A DNA stretch of 64,000 nucleotides from Nitrospirota bacterium (GTDB taxonomy: Bacteria; JACPQY01): positions 1-64,000 of the forward strand of contig JACPAV010000016.1 of the NCBI GenBank assembly GCA_016180645.1, read 5' to 3'. The notes under the pieces are model-generated. The model did no database searches. It was not told the origin of the DNA and was given only the letters and a program-made list of their open reading frames with translations. Every line of letters begins with the position of its first letter. The stretch's first letter is position 1. The translations under genes were made by a program, and so were the position numbers. Of this stretch, positions 25,518 through 34,495 are shown piece by piece.

Positions 25518-25790
25518 CTACTGCGCCAACATCAGCGGATACGTGCTCAGCATCTGCACCATGAAGTCCAGAAGCATTTGGAGCATCCACGGACCGAATA
25601 CGATGAGTGCGATGCCGGTGAGGGCGATTTTCGGCACAAACGTCAACGTCATTTCCTGGAGCTGGGTGACGGCCTGGAAAAGGCTGATGAGCACCCCCGC
25701 GATCATGGCCACGGCCAGGGCGGGCGCCGCGACCAGAAAGGTCATCTCCATCGTGCGCCGGGCGATGGTCATGACGAATTCCTGGGTCAC
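25518..25790 (-). CDS. fliQ: Flagellar export protein FliQ
   Basis: 90 residues from a GTG at 25790: VTQEFVMTIARRTMEMTFLV begins the family, followed by two hydrophobic hairpin helices (AAPALAVAMIAGVLISLFQA and IALTGIALIVFGPWM). The GTG is preferred over the upstream ATG at 25814 because GGAGGTG sits 6 bp before it and the resulting length matches the usual 89-90 residues. Part of the FliPQR gate complex. Confidence 0.95.
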   Translation of the reverse strand: MTQEFVMTIARRTMEMTFLVAAPALAVAMIAGVLISLFQAVTQLQEMTLTFVPKIALTGIALIVFGPWMLQMLLDFMVQMLSTYPLMLAQ

Positions 25791-25836
25791 CCGCCACCTC
25801 CGGTGCATTTCCAATTTGAAATGTGAAATTTCAGAG

Positions 25837-26589
25837 TCACATCCGGAAACCTTTCACGAGGGACGTGATGACGAGATGCCACCCGTCCACCAAGACGAAC
25901 AGCATGAGCTTGAACGGGAGAGAAATCAGAACGGGCGGAAGGAACAGCATGCCCATGGAAAGCAGGATGCTGGACACGACCATGTCGATCACGATGAACG
26001 GCATGTAGATGAGGAATCCGATCTGAAACGCGGTCTTGACCTCGCTGATGATGAAGGCCGGGATCAGGATACGGTTGGGGACATCGTCCTTGGTGTGCGG
26101 CCGTTCGAGGTTCGCCACCGAAACGAAAAGCCCGATGTCCTTCTCCCGCGTCTGCTTGAACATGAAATTCCGGAGAGGCCCCATGGTTTCGTCATAGGCC
26201 TCCTTGAGCGAGATCTCCTTCTTCATGTACGGCTGGAGGGCTTTCTCATTGATTTCGTCCCACACGGGCCCCATCGTAAAAAAAGTCAGGAACATGGCCA
26301 GGCCGGCGAGGACCTGGTTCGGCGGCATCTGCTGCGTTCCCAGAGCCTGCCGCATGAAAAGCAGCACCACCATGATGCGGGTGAAGGAGGTCATCATGGC
26401 CAGAATGGACGGAGCGAGGCTGAGCACCGTCATCAACAGGACGATCTGGAGCGTCATGGCGACATCCTGCGGATTTTGCGCCGCATCCAGACCGAACGTG
26501 ATTTTGGGGATGGGAACGTTTTGCGCCCATGCGGCTCCGGGCAGGAGCAGCATCAGGAGCAACCCCGATCTCAGTGCGTTCCTTCGCAT
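25837..26589 (-). CDS. fliP: Flagellar export protein FliP
   Basis: 250 residues from the ATG at 26589, giving a signal peptide (RSGLLLMLLLPGAAWAQ). The frame is open to 26871, but that part is a shadow of the fliO 3' region. Conserved FliP segments: LQIVLLMTVLSLAPSILAMM, TSFTRIMVVLLFMRQALGTQ, PPNQVLAGLAMFLTFF, RILIPAFIISEVKTAFQIGF. It forms the pentameric core of the export gate. The gap to fliO is 79 bp. Confidence 0.96.
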   Translation of the reverse strand: MRRNALRSGLLLMLLLPGAAWAQNVPIPKITFGLDAAQNPQDVAMTLQIVLLMTVLSLAPSILAMMTSFTRIMVVLLFMRQALGTQQMPPNQVLAGLAMFLTFFTMGPVWDEINEKALQPYMKKEISLKEAYDETMGPLRNFMFKQTREKDIGLFVSVANLERPHTKDDVPNRILIPAFIISEVKTAFQIGFLIYMPFIVIDMVVSSILLSMGMLFLPPVLISLPFKLMLFVLVDGWHLVITSLVKGFRM

Positions 26590-26668
26590 GATGACCCTAC
26601 CTCCGGTCCCGCCACCCCTCTCTACCCCTCGTGTCTTCGCTGGGGGCCGGGACGTTTCTCCGATTGGC

Positions 26669-27391
26669 CTACGCTTGTCTCTTGAGCCTCTGAATTTCCT
26701 CCAGCATGGTTTTCTTCCAGGCGGCCAGCGGCATCCCGCCGCCTTCTCCACGCTTCGGAGACGGTGACCCCACAGACCATCGGGACTCTGCGCCGCCTCC
26801 CATCGCCCGCCGTTCGGTCGGCTTCGCCGCCGCAGGCGCCTCTTCTTCAATCGCCACCGGTCGCGCCTCACGGCGATGCTCGTTCACGCGGGAAAGAAAT
26901 TGCACGCCCGACCCGACGGTCGCCAGCAGGAACTTGTCGCCGAAGGCCTCCACCACCATCAGATTCTTTCGCGGGCCGAGGAACAGGGTATCGACCACCC
27001 GTATGAACTTACCCCGCGACCCCACGGCCGTTCCCTTCAGGATGTATCTCTTCGCGAAAAACGCCAGTCCGAAGATCAGCGCAAGGACAAAGCCGACGGC
27101 GGTTACGGTGCGCAGGGCGCTCCTGAGGAGGCCCCCATCCTCCGCCATGGGAAAAGCGGACGATTCAAACCTCGGATTGATCCCCAAGGCCTCCCCCGTG
27201 TCGGCCGGCGCCGCTGCGGGTTCCGCCTGCGGCGCGGCGACAGGGTGGCCGCTCGAATCGCCTTCTCCGAAACGGAACGAAGGGGACGGCGTCGGACTTC
27301 CGAAGAAATCGGAGTCGGCTTCCTGCGCCCACGCGGGCGTCGCCGCCAACACCAAGACCAAGATCCACCCTTTGACCCCCATGTTCGTCAT
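26669..27391 (-). CDS. fliO: Flagellar biosynthesis protein FliO
   Basis: 240 residues. N-terminal signal (VKGWILVLVLAATPAWAQ), a Pro/Ala-rich periplasmic stretch of about 75 residues, one TM helix (AVGFVLALIFGLAFFAKRYI), then the compact cytoplasmic FliO domain (FIRVVDTLFLGPRKNLMVVE, FGDKFLLATVGSGVQFL). The variable linker and tail make this longer than many FliO proteins. FliO helps assemble the FliPQR complex. Confidence 0.88.
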   Translation of the reverse strand: MTNMGVKGWILVLVLAATPAWAQEADSDFFGSPTPSPSFRFGEGDSSGHPVAAPQAEPAAAPADTGEALGINPRFESSAFPMAEDGGLLRSALRTVTAVGFVLALIFGLAFFAKRYILKGTAVGSRGKFIRVVDTLFLGPRKNLMVVEAFGDKFLLATVGSGVQFLSRVNEHRREARPVAIEEEAPAAAKPTERRAMGGGAESRWSVGSPSPKRGEGGGMPLAAWKKTMLEEIQRLKRQA

Positions 27392-27404
27392 CCCCTTTCG
27401 CGTC

Positions 27405-27953
27405 CTAGACCAGTTTCTTCACCCTCTCCGCTTGAGAAATAATATCGGTCAACCGAACTCCGAACTTCTCGTTCACCACCACCACCTCGCCCCTCGCCAC
27501 CAGGGTTCCATTCACCATGACTTCCACCGGTTCCCCGGCCAGTTTCTGAAGTTCAACGATGGACCCCAGGCCCAGCCGGAGGAAATCCTGTACCATGACC
27601 CGCGCCTTCCCCAATTCGGCCGTAACCTCCAGCGGAATATCCAGGATAATTTCCAGGTTCCGGGGCTCCCCCAGCCCGCCACCGGAGGCCTCGATCGTGG
27701 CGAACGTTTTGGCCTGGACCTGCCGGTCCGAGACCGGCGCGGCCCCCGCAGGTTTGGCCTCCGATCCCGACACTTCCTGCATCATCGAGTCCCATCCCGC
27801 GTCCATCTTCACATCACCCGGGGGCGCGGCCGCCGCGGCACCCTCCGCGGGCGCCGCAGCGCCTCCGCCTTCGGGCTTGGCTTCCTCCCCTCCGGTGGAC
27901 CAGAAATCGTCCAGCGACGGGATTTCGCCTTCCTTGGTTGGATCATCCGCCAT
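27405..27953 (-). CDS. fliN: Flagellar motor switch protein FliN
   Basis: 182 residues. A long Pro/Ala/Glu-rich N-terminal extension (about 95 residues) precedes the SpoA (surface presentation) domain: LEIILDIPLEVTAELGKARV, LRLGLGSIVELQKLAGEPVE, VMVNGTLVARGEVVVVNEKF. FliN builds the lower part of the C-ring with FliM. The start overlaps fliM by 11 bp. Confidence 0.94.
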   Translation of the reverse strand: MADDPTKEGEIPSLDDFWSTGGEEAKPEGGGAAAPAEGAAAAAPPGDVKMDAGWDSMMQEVSGSEAKPAGAAPVSDRQVQAKTFATIEASGGGLGEPRNLEIILDIPLEVTAELGKARVMVQDFLRLGLGSIVELQKLAGEPVEVMVNGTLVARGEVVVVNEKFGVRLTDIISQAERVKKLV

Positions 27954-28974
27954 TGGTCTTCTTCTCCTCTTCGAGTAGCTTGGATACCTTGACTGCCAGG
28001 TTGCCCCGGAAAACGCCCGGTACGCCCCTCATTTTCGGAACCCCGCCCACCAAGATGGTCAGCTCTTCGTTGTGCAGTCGGTCCAGCTCAACGATGTCTC
28101 CCACCTTGAGGCTGAGAAGTTCCCGGGCCGTCGTGTGCGCGTGGCCCAGCTCCACGCGAACGTCCACCGCCACGTGTTGCATTTCCTTCTGCATGGCCGG
28201 CTTCCACCTGTCGTCCGATCCCTCCTCCTCGGCCATTTGGATTTTCAACCGGTCGCGGATGGGATCGAATAACGATTGCGGGAAACAGAAAAACATCTTG
28301 CCGGAATGCTGGTCCAAATCCATGACGTTTTGGATGACGAAAACCGGCTCATTGTCGTGGCAAATCTTGGCAAACTGTGGATTCATCTCACTGCGCTGAT
28401 AATGCGCCTTCACTTTCGATACATCGCTGAAGCTCCGTTCGAGATCCTCCAGGAGCATGAAAACCACGCGCTGGATGATCCGGCTCTCGATCGTTGTGAA
28501 TTCCCGGCCCTCGATCTTCATCGAGGGTTTTCCAGAGCCGCCGAAAAAGATATCCACCAGGGCGAAGACGAGATTGGTTTCCAGGACGACAAGACCGTTA
28601 CCCTTGAGCGGATCGAGCCGAAAGACATGGATGCTGGAGGGAAGCGGCAACTTGGACATGAATTCGCCGAAATTGCCCACCTTGAGGGAACTGACGTTGA
28701 TGTCCGCCACCGCCCTGAGCGAATTCGAGAGGGTGGTGCGAAAGGCCCGTGAAAACCGTTCCATGGCACGCTCCATGCCGGGGAACTTCCCCACCACGGA
28801 ACGCTCATGATGCGTGAAATCGTAATTCTGGGCGTCCGGCCCCGCCGCCGCCGCCGGTCGCCCCGCCTTGGGCTTGGTCTCCTTCTTCGTCTCCAACATG
28901 TCGCCGATCTCACCGGACGAAATTCCCTTGAGGAGGGAATCGATCTCGTCCTGGGTGAGCAGCTTATCGGTCAT
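27943..28974 (-). CDS. fliM: Flagellar motor switch protein FliM
   Basis: 343 residues. The N-terminal peptide LTQDEIDSLLKG is the CheY-phosphate docking motif, so CheY control is expected although no che genes are in the window. The middle CheC-like domain (about 50-230) and the C-terminal SpoA domain (VELGHAHTTARELLSLKVGD) follow. FliM links torque generation to rotation switching in the C-ring. Confidence 0.95.
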   Translation of the reverse strand: MTDKLLTQDEIDSLLKGISSGEIGDMLETKKETKPKAGRPAAAAGPDAQNYDFTHHERSVVGKFPGMERAMERFSRAFRTTLSNSLRAVADINVSSLKVGNFGEFMSKLPLPSSIHVFRLDPLKGNGLVVLETNLVFALVDIFFGGSGKPSMKIEGREFTTIESRIIQRVVFMLLEDLERSFSDVSKVKAHYQRSEMNPQFAKICHDNEPVFVIQNVMDLDQHSGKMFFCFPQSLFDPIRDRLKIQMAEEEGSDDRWKPAMQKEMQHVAVDVRVELGHAHTTARELLSLKVGDIVELDRLHNEELTILVGGVPKMRGVPGVFRGNLAVKVSKLLEEEKKTNGG

Positions 28975-28982
28975 GTCCTCTC

Positions 28983-29483
28983 CTACTGGATGGCCAGTTC
29001 CGGCACGTATACATGCCGCACGGTTTTCTCTCCGGTGAGCACCGAATTGATCTGGTGCAGGATCTCCTCCGCAAACAGGCTCATCCCCGTGGGCGTGTTG
29101 AGCTCCGCGGCCTTCTTGCTGCGGAGCGTGAGCTGAATGATCTGCTTGATCTGGGGCAGGCGTTTCTCGAGTTCCGGCTGCAACAGGCCATCGCTCATTT
29201 CAAGTTCGAGCGTCAGCTTCACGAAGCGATCACCGGATTCGTCGCCCAGGTTCGCGATGATGTTCTCCAGCTTGAAAGTCGGCCCGATCTCCTGGATGAC
29301 ATCTTCGGGGTTCGCCTTCTGGCTGAGCATTTTCTTGTAGGCGAAAAATCCGCCACCCACCACCACCGCAAGCCCCACCACCGCCGAAACGGCGATGATG
29401 ACGATCTTGCGGATTTTCGCGCCGACGCCCGGCCCTGCCGCCGCCGCCGCTTCTGCTTCCGCCTGGGGTTCCTCATCCGCCAT
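28983..29483 (-). CDS. fliL: Flagellar basal body-associated protein FliL
   Basis: 166 residues. Cytoplasmic Ala/Glu-rich N-terminus, one TM helix (IVIIAVSAVVGLAVVVGGGF), and a periplasmic stomatin-like domain (LENIIANLGDESGDRFVKLT, LEKRLPQIKQIIQLTLRSKK). FliL surrounds stator units and supports torque. It sits between fliM (8-bp gap) and the second motB-like gene (20 bp). Confidence 0.93.
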   Translation of the reverse strand: MADEEPQAEAEAAAAAGPGVGAKIRKIVIIAVSAVVGLAVVVGGGFFAYKKMLSQKANPEDVIQEIGPTFKLENIIANLGDESGDRFVKLTLELEMSDGLLQPELEKRLPQIKQIIQLTLRSKKAAELNTPTGMSLFAEEILHQINSVLTGEKTVRHVYVPELAIQ

Positions 29484-29503
29484 TCGTCATACCTACCTTT
29501 CCA

Positions 29504-30232
29504 CTACCGAGGAGCCTGCGGCTCCCTCAGAAGAATTTCCACCCGCCGGTTCATCCGGCGATTCTCATCCGAAACATTCGGAACGCGAGGCCGCGATTCG
29601 CCGTAACCGACGGCGCCCATCCGGCTCGGATCGATCCCCGAAAACTTTTCCAAAATGCCCGCGACGCGGGTCGCCCGCCGGGCCGAGAGATCCCAATTGT
29701 CCCGGATCGAATCGGTGTGAATGGGGCGGTCGTCCGTATGAGCCTCGACAAAAACCTCGTAGGGGGAGTCCTTGATGATGTCTCCGAGCCTGCCCAGGAA
29801 GGCCAATCCTTCGCCTCCCGGATTCATCCCGGCGGCATCGAACAGAATCTCGCTTTTCAAGCGCAACAGGATGCCCCCGGGGCCCGATTCCACATCCACA
29901 AATTCCCCCAGGTCCGTTTTCTTCACCGCCTCATCGATCTTCCTCTGATATTCATGCGCACGGAACGCCGGAAAGTCAAACGCGCCCGTCTTGGTGATCC
30001 CATCAACCTTGGCAGGGGCCGGCTCCACGGACCACGTGCCGATCTGAATGCCGAACGCCCGTTCGAGTGAAATCATCGCCTTGCTCGTCCTCTCCCGATC
30101 GATCGTCGAGAGCGAGAGAAGGAGCACGAAAAACGTGAGGAGGAGGCTGTTGAGATCGCCGAAGGTGAGCAGCCAGCCCGGAGTCTCCATGTTCTTCCTC
30201 TTGGGCAATGGCTTGGGTTCGCGTTTGGCCAT
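29504..30232 (-). CDS. MotB-like stator protein, second paralogue
   Basis: 242 residues: short basic N-terminus, a plug-proximal TM helix TPGWLLTFGDLNSLLLTFFV with the proton-binding Asp26, a linker, and a C-terminal OmpA/MotB peptidoglycan-binding domain (FVEAHTDDRPIHTDSIRDNW, ARRATRVAGILEKFSGIDPS, YGESRPRVPNVSDENRRMNR). It is the second of two MotB-type genes that share an almost identical membrane segment. One base separates it from motB, so both are co-transcribed with a single motA. The pair could form a mixed stator (as MotB/PomB or MotY-like partners do); which one pairs with MotA is unknown. Confidence 0.9.
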   Translation of the reverse strand: MAKREPKPLPKRKNMETPGWLLTFGDLNSLLLTFFVLLLSLSTIDRERTSKAMISLERAFGIQIGTWSVEPAPAKVDGITKTGAFDFPAFRAHEYQRKIDEAVKKTDLGEFVDVESGPGGILLRLKSEILFDAAGMNPGGEGLAFLGRLGDIIKDSPYEVFVEAHTDDRPIHTDSIRDNWDLSARRATRVAGILEKFSGIDPSRMGAVGYGESRPRVPNVSDENRRMNRRVEILLREPQAPR

Positions 30233-30233
30233 G

Positions 30234-31019
30234 TCAGTTCTTGGATGTGGGCAGCGGCAGGCTCGATCCCGGCGCCCAGCGTTGTTCCGGTGGGAGGATC
30301 ACGGGCTGCGGTTCGATGAAATTGAGCTCCACCCGGCGGTTCTTGGCGCGATTCTCCGCCGTATCGTTCGGAGCGACAGGACGGTGAGACCCGTATCCGA
30401 CAGCCGACAAACGGCTCATGTCGATTTCGCCCAATTTCTGAACCGCGGTCAGGACCGTCACGGCTCGCAAGGCCGACAATTCCCAGTTGGAGCCGACCGT
30501 ATCCGATCTGAAGGGAACGTTGTCCGAATGGCCCTCGACGCGGAGGAACACGTTGGAATCGCGCAGAAGGGGCGCCAGTTCCGACAGGAAGGCGATTCCG
30601 GAAGGCTGAAGATCCACCGAGCCGCCGGGGAAGAGCAGATTTTCCGCAAGACGCAGCTTGAACCCCTCGGGGGTCTTCTCGAATTGGGCGTAAGGCCCGA
30701 AGGCCTTGGTGTGAACGCGATCCTCCACCTTGCGCTGGAACTCCTGCCTCTTGTGGACCGGCATGTCCACCACACCCGAGGCCTTGTGAAGGGGCATCCG
30801 GCTCTTCGTCATGTCCGCCGATTTCGAGCGGGACGGCCCGAAGGCGTTGTTCATGGAGCTGATGACGTCTTTCATCTTAGGCTGGTTGGGAACGGAGAGC
30901 GAAATCAGGAGCACGAAGAACGTGAGGAGAAGGCTGTTGAGATCGCCGAAGGTAAGAAGCCAGCCGGGCGTCTCGATGGCGCCCCGCTTCTCGAGCTCCT
31001 TGTGCTTGGCCCGGGCCAC
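30234..31019 (-). CDS. motB: Flagellar motor stator protein MotB
   Basis: 261 residues with Asp26 in TFGDLNSLLLTFFVLLISLS (the ion-binding aspartate) and an OmpA-like peptidoglycan-binding C-domain (LRVEGHSDNVPFRSDTVGSN, LSALRAVTVLTAVQKLGEID, SAVGYGSHRPVAPNDTAENR). It anchors the stator to the wall and conducts ions with MotA. It lies 51 bp after motA and 1 bp before a second MotB-type gene. Confidence 0.94.
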   Translation of the reverse strand: MARAKHKELEKRGAIETPGWLLTFGDLNSLLLTFFVLLISLSVPNQPKMKDVISSMNNAFGPSRSKSADMTKSRMPLHKASGVVDMPVHKRQEFQRKVEDRVHTKAFGPYAQFEKTPEGFKLRLAENLLFPGGSVDLQPSGIAFLSELAPLLRDSNVFLRVEGHSDNVPFRSDTVGSNWELSALRAVTVLTAVQKLGEIDMSRLSAVGYGSHRPVAPNDTAENRAKNRRVELNFIEPQPVILPPEQRWAPGSSLPLPTSKN

Positions 31020-31070
31020 TCAGGCCCCCCGCGTCGGTCTCGATGATGCGCTCTCCTTTGCGGACATCGC

Positions 31071-31841
31071 TCACTTCCCTGCAAACGATGATTTTCGTTC
31101 CTTCGGGGGAAGGAACGTCAACAGTTTTTGCTCCACCACGCGCGGGTTGTCGCCCGAGCTGATCGACAGGATGCCCTGAACGATAAGGCGTTTCGTCATG
31201 ACTTCCCCATCCGACCGGTTCGCCAGTTTTCCCGCAACGGGGAGGCAGATCAGATTGGCCACGATCGCTCCATAGAAGGTGGTGATGAGCGCGGTCGCCA
31301 TGCCGGGACCGATCGCCGAGGGATCGTTCAGGCTTTTGAGCATCTGCACAAGACCGATCAGGGTTCCGATCATACCGAACGCCGGCGCGTAGTAGCCGAT
31401 CTTGTTGAATATGTCGACGCCGGACTGGTGGCGCATGTGCATGTGTTCAATGTCCGACTCCAGAATGTCCGCAATGGCCTCCAGATCGTATCCATCCACC
31501 GCCAGCTGAACGCCCGTGGCCAGAAACTTGTCGTTCGTCTGTTCCACCACCGCCTCCAATGCGAGGATGCCTTCTCGTTTGGCTTTCTGGGCCATATCCA
31601 CAAACTGCGGAATCAGCACGGCGGACGACGCCGGCTGGCTCCGAATCGTGTTCACGGCAACTTTCATGATCCCCACCACCTCGCCGACGGTAAAATTGAT
31701 CAGGGTGGATCCGGTTGCGCCGCCGAGTGTGATGAACACGCTCGGCAAATCATAGAAAGTCGAGAGAGGACTCCCGAGCAAGATTCCGAAGAGAATCATC
31801 CCAGCGCCCGCGGCGGCGCCCAATAAGGTTGCTATGTCCAT
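31071..31841 (-). CDS. motA: Flagellar motor stator protein MotA
   Basis: 256 residues, the short PomA-like class. Four TM helices (LLGAAAGAGMILFGILLG; SVFITLGGATGSTLINFTVG; IGYYAPAFGMIGTLIGLVQM; ALITTFYGAIVANLICLPVA) and a cytoplasmic loop between helices 2 and 3 with conserved charged residues (QKAKREGILALEAVVEQTND). It couples ion flow to torque with MotB. First gene of the leftward motility cluster, preceded by an AT-rich region with a candidate promoter. Confidence 0.95.
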   Translation of the reverse strand: MDIATLLGAAAGAGMILFGILLGSPLSTFYDLPSVFITLGGATGSTLINFTVGEVVGIMKVAVNTIRSQPASSAVLIPQFVDMAQKAKREGILALEAVVEQTNDKFLATGVQLAVDGYDLEAIADILESDIEHMHMRHQSGVDIFNKIGYYAPAFGMIGTLIGLVQMLKSLNDPSAIGPGMATALITTFYGAIVANLICLPVAGKLANRSDGEVMTKRLIVQGILSISSGDNPRVVEQKLLTFLPPKERKSSFAGK

Positions 31842-31876
31842 CCTTAGACTACTCCTCTGCTAAGCACCGAGTGACA

Positions 31877-31905
31877 AGATTACCGCACTGAAGATATGTT
31901 GTCAA
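31877..31905 (-). promoter_or_regulatory. Candidate promoter of the motility operon
   Basis: On the minus strand: perfect -35 TTGACA (31905-31900), 17-bp spacer, -10 TAATCT (31882-31877), about 36 bp before the motA ATG. The surrounding 100 bp is strikingly AT-rich for this genome, as expected for a strong promoter with upstream elements. Confidence 0.45.
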
Positions 31906-32254
31906 ACAAAATAGTTACAAAATTTTTCAAAGTAATTCAGTTACATTCATTATATAGTGCAAATTTGACAAACATTTTCACTTTAATACTACTTCGGCGC
32001 GGAAATGTGAAGTCAATTGTGAGTTTCAGTCGGCAAGCATTCAATTCAGCTCTCAGCGGTCAGCCTTCAGACACAGACGCGTAACGCAAGATGCAGGCAG
32101 GATCGATCGGCGCCACGCGAGCGTCTTTCATTACGGCCCACGCCACGCGTCTTGCGTCGCTTTTTGATCCGAGGCTGACGGCTGATAGCTGACCGCTGAA
32201 CGCTTTCATTTGACTTTTCCCCTTTCGCCACTACAATGCGACCTCCACATCACA
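31906..32254. other. AT-rich upstream region and palindromic repeat block between motA and rpsU
   Basis: About 350 bp without a gene. The left part (31906-31995) is AT-rich leader and promoter DNA of the divergent operon. The right part holds the palindromic element at 32038-32209. The rpsU promoter must lie inside or just after that element. Confidence 0.55.
32038..32209. repeat. Palindromic repeat element, about 170 bp, with inverted TCAGCGGTCAGC ends
   Basis: TCAGCGGTCAGC at 32053-32064 and its inverse GCTGACCGCTGA at 32188-32199 sit within longer imperfect inverted arms. Inner dyads GACGCGT/ACGCGTC (32076 and 32145) and ACGCAAGA/TCTTGCGT (32084 and 32150) also exist. The layout is MITE-like or REP-cluster-like. 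A single arm copy sits at 1671-1701. Confidence 0.5.
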
Positions 32255-32446
32255 ATGCCGGGTATCAAGGTTCAACAAGGCGAGCCGCTCGAAGTCGCGC
32301 TGAAACGATTCAAGCGCCAGATCGAGCGCGCCGAGGTCTTGTCTGAAATCAAGCGGAGGGAGCATTACGACAAGCCCAGCGTCCGTCGAAAAAAGAAGAG
32401 CATCGCCGCACGCAAGAAGAGACATCGTCGGCGTCACCGCTCCTGA
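32255..32446 (+). CDS. rpsU: 30S ribosomal protein S21
   Basis: 63 residues from the ATG at 32255. [20 protein letters not shown] is the family N-terminus, [13 protein letters not shown] the middle, and a basic tail ([12 protein letters not shown]) ends it. An in-frame TTG at 32210 would add 15 residues but lies in the repeat. The position before dnaG and rpoD recreates the classic macromolecular synthesis operon. Confidence 0.95.
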   Translation: MPGIKVQQGEPLEVALKRFKRQIERAEVLSEIKRREHYDKPSVRRKKKSIAARKKRHRRRHRS

Positions 32447-32515
32447 GCGCCCGCCCACCCTGCGTCCCGGCCCGACGAGGAGAAGGGTTCCTGTTCAAGG
32501 CCGGCTTTAGACCCC

Positions 32516-34495
32516 TTGGACCAGCAGCGAATTCTCGACCAGATTCTCAACCGACTCTCGCTTCCCGACCTCGTCCAGAAATACACGCCCCTCAAGCTCT
32601 CCGGTAGACAGCATTCGGGGCTCTGCCCCTTCCACTCGGAGAAGACACCCTCGTTCAGCGTCAGCGCCGAAAAAGGGCTTTACCACTGCTTCGGCTGCGG
32701 TGCCGGCGGTAATTTGTTCACCTTTTACATGCAGATGGAGCGGGTCACATTCCCCGAGGCCGTCAAAGAGCTCGCGAGGCGGGCGGGCGTGGAGATTCCA
32801 TCCTCTCCCCAGGACGCCCGACGCGAAAGTCGGCGGGACGCGATGCGTCGGGCTCTGGGCGAGGCCCTGGCGTTCTTTCGGGAGAAGCTGTCCGACTCGC
32901 GGGAGGGATCGGCCACCCTCTCCTACCTGCGCGACCGCGGCCTGACGGAGGAAACCATCAACCGCTTCGAGGTCGGCTGGGCGCCGGCGGAGTGGGAATC
33001 GCTGGCCCAACATCTGCGGCGGAAGAAAATCGATCTCACACTGGCCGAAGCCTGCGGCCTCGTGCGAAAAAAAGCCTCCGGCCATTACGATTATTTCCGG
33101 GCTCGGATCATCTTCCCCATCCGGGATGCGCAAGGGCGACTCTCCGGCTTCGGCGGCCGGGTCCTTCCCGAAGCTCACGCCTCTCGCCCCTCGACCCCCA
33201 CGACGGGGGAAGTGCCGCGGGAGGGCACCCTGAAGGAATCGATGGAATCGGGCAGGGTACTTCGCAGCCTCCCGGAGCGGCCGCCTCCCACCTCCCGGGC
33301 GGAGCCCAAGTATCTCAACTCGCCGGACAGCGAGGTGTTCCGCAAGGGCGAAATCCTCTTTGGCCTCCAGGCGGGGCGGGATTCGATCCTCAAGCAGGGT
33401 GAAGTCACCCTCGTAGAAGGGTACATGGACGCCATCAGCCTCCATCAAGCCGGTCTATCGAACACGGTGGCTCCACTCGGCACGGCGCTCACAACGATCC
33501 ACATCCGGCTCCTCAAGCGTTTCTCACCCGCCTTTCGCATCCTCTTCGACCCCGACGAGGCCGGCGTCAAGGCGGCCCTCCGCTCACTCCCCCTGCTGTT
33601 GGCGGAAGGCATCCTCGCACGAGCCGTGCGACTGCCCGCGGGTCTGGACCCGGACGCCTTCGTTCGGGAGCGTGGCGCGGATGCCCTCCGAGCCCTATTC
33701 GCCTCGGATCAGGATCTCTTCGAAATGGCCATCGACGTGGTCCTCAAGGCCACTCCCCCAACCACGCCCCAGGGCAAGAAAGCGGCCGCGGACCGCCTCC
33801 TCGCCCTTCTTCGACCGGTAACAGATTCCATCATTCTCGACACTTATGTGCGGATGATCTCCCCCCGACTTGGGATTCGCGAGGATGCGCTTTGGCGTTC
33901 TCTCCCCCCGGCGGTTCAAGCGGGCACGGATCCTCGGCCCTCCCCCGTTCCACCCCGATCCATGCCGGGCGCCGGCCGTCTCGCCTCCCTTCGCGAAAAG
34001 CAGCGCGACCTCATGGAAAAGACCGCCCTCCAAGCCGCACTCGACGATCCCCGCCTCTGGTCCGTTCTCTTTCACGCCGGCCTTTTTTTCAAGGATCCGT
34101 GGCGCGCCAAGCTGATCGACACCGCCCATCGCCGGTTCGAAGGTCGGTCCCCGAGCCCCGAGGCGTTCGCAACGCTCTTCACCGAGAAGGACGATTGCGA
34201 GAATTTCAGCCGGCTCGCCTTGGAGCGACCTTCAGCGGTCACGGCATCGCCGGACGAGCGCCTGCACAACGCCCTCAACGGACTCTTTGACCTTGCCAAA
34301 AAGGAGAAATTGGTTTATGTAAGGAACCTTATTCAGAAAGCCGGCAAGCACAACGACGATGCAGAAATGAAGCGGCTATTGCTCGCGAAGAAGCGCGTCG
34401 AAAATTCGCAGCTCGAATGGCCGCTGGATCGAACGCCGGATCTTTTCGCGGAAAAGGAACCCGAGCCGTTGGACGGCCTTTCCGGGCGAGCATGA
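32516..34495 (+). CDS. dnaG: DNA primase DnaG, with an in-frame palindromic repeat insertion
   Basis: 659 residues. Zinc-binding domain [20 protein letters not shown] / [10 protein letters not shown] (residues 38-65), then the RNA polymerase domain: [33 protein letters not shown], and the TOPRIM motif [17 protein letters not shown] with [12 protein letters not shown] helicase-binding C-domain follows. Between GRVL and EPKYLN about 40 extra residues are inserted compared with typical DnaG; these include a 74-bp repeat (residues 231-256) found also in a hydrolase gene of this window. The TTG/GTG choice upstream is not needed: the ATG-like start at 32516 (TTG) gives the full zinc domain. The stop overlaps the rpoD start (ATGA). 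Confidence 0.94.
   Translation: MDQQRILDQILNRLSLPDLVQKYTPLKLSGRQHSGLCPFHSEKTPSFSVSAEKGLYHCFGCGAGGNLFTFYMQMERVTFPEAVKELARRAGVEIPSSPQDARRESRRDAMRRALGEALAFFREKLSDSREGSATLSYLRDRGLTEETINRFEVGWAPAEWESLAQHLRRKKIDLTLAEACGLVRKKASGHYDYFRARIIFPIRDAQGRLSGFGGRVLPEAHASRPSTPTTGEVPREGTLKESMESGRVLRSLPERPPPTSRAEPKYLNSPDSEVFRKGEILFGLQAGRDSILKQGEVTLVEGYMDAISLHQAGLSNTVAPLGTALTTIHIRLLKRFSPAFRILFDPDEAGVKAALRSLPLLLAEGILARAVRLPAGLDPDAFVRERGADALRALFASDQDLFEMAIDVVLKATPPTTPQGKKAAADRLLALLRPVTDSIILDTYVRMISPRLGIREDALWRSLPPAVQAGTDPRPSPVPPRSMPGAGRLASLREKQRDLMEKTALQAALDDPRLWSVLFHAGLFFKDPWRAKLIDTAHRRFEGRSPSPEAFATLFTEKDDCENFSRLALERPSAVTASPDERLHNALNGLFDLAKKEKLVYVRNLIQKAGKHNDDAEMKRLLLAKKRVENSQLEWPLDRTPDLFAEKEPEPLDGLSGRA
33208..33281 (+). 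repeat. 74-bp intragenic palindromic repeat, copy A (inside dnaG)
   Basis: Begins GGAAGTGCCGCG and ends CGGAGCGGC; 72 of 74 bases match 44220-44293 (minus strand). It is an imperfect palindrome: CCGC/GCGG and GGGAGG/CCTCCC outer arms, ACCCTG (33227) / CAGGGT (33253) inner arms. Translated here as [20 protein letters not shown] and LPER, without a stop. Confidence 0.88.

Noticed and set aside
24075-25826. Long rightward ORF of 583 codons within the flagellar cluster
   Set aside because: Antisense shadow of fliR, fliQ and flhB with extreme His/Asp/Arg composition; all three genes on the minus strand are clear.
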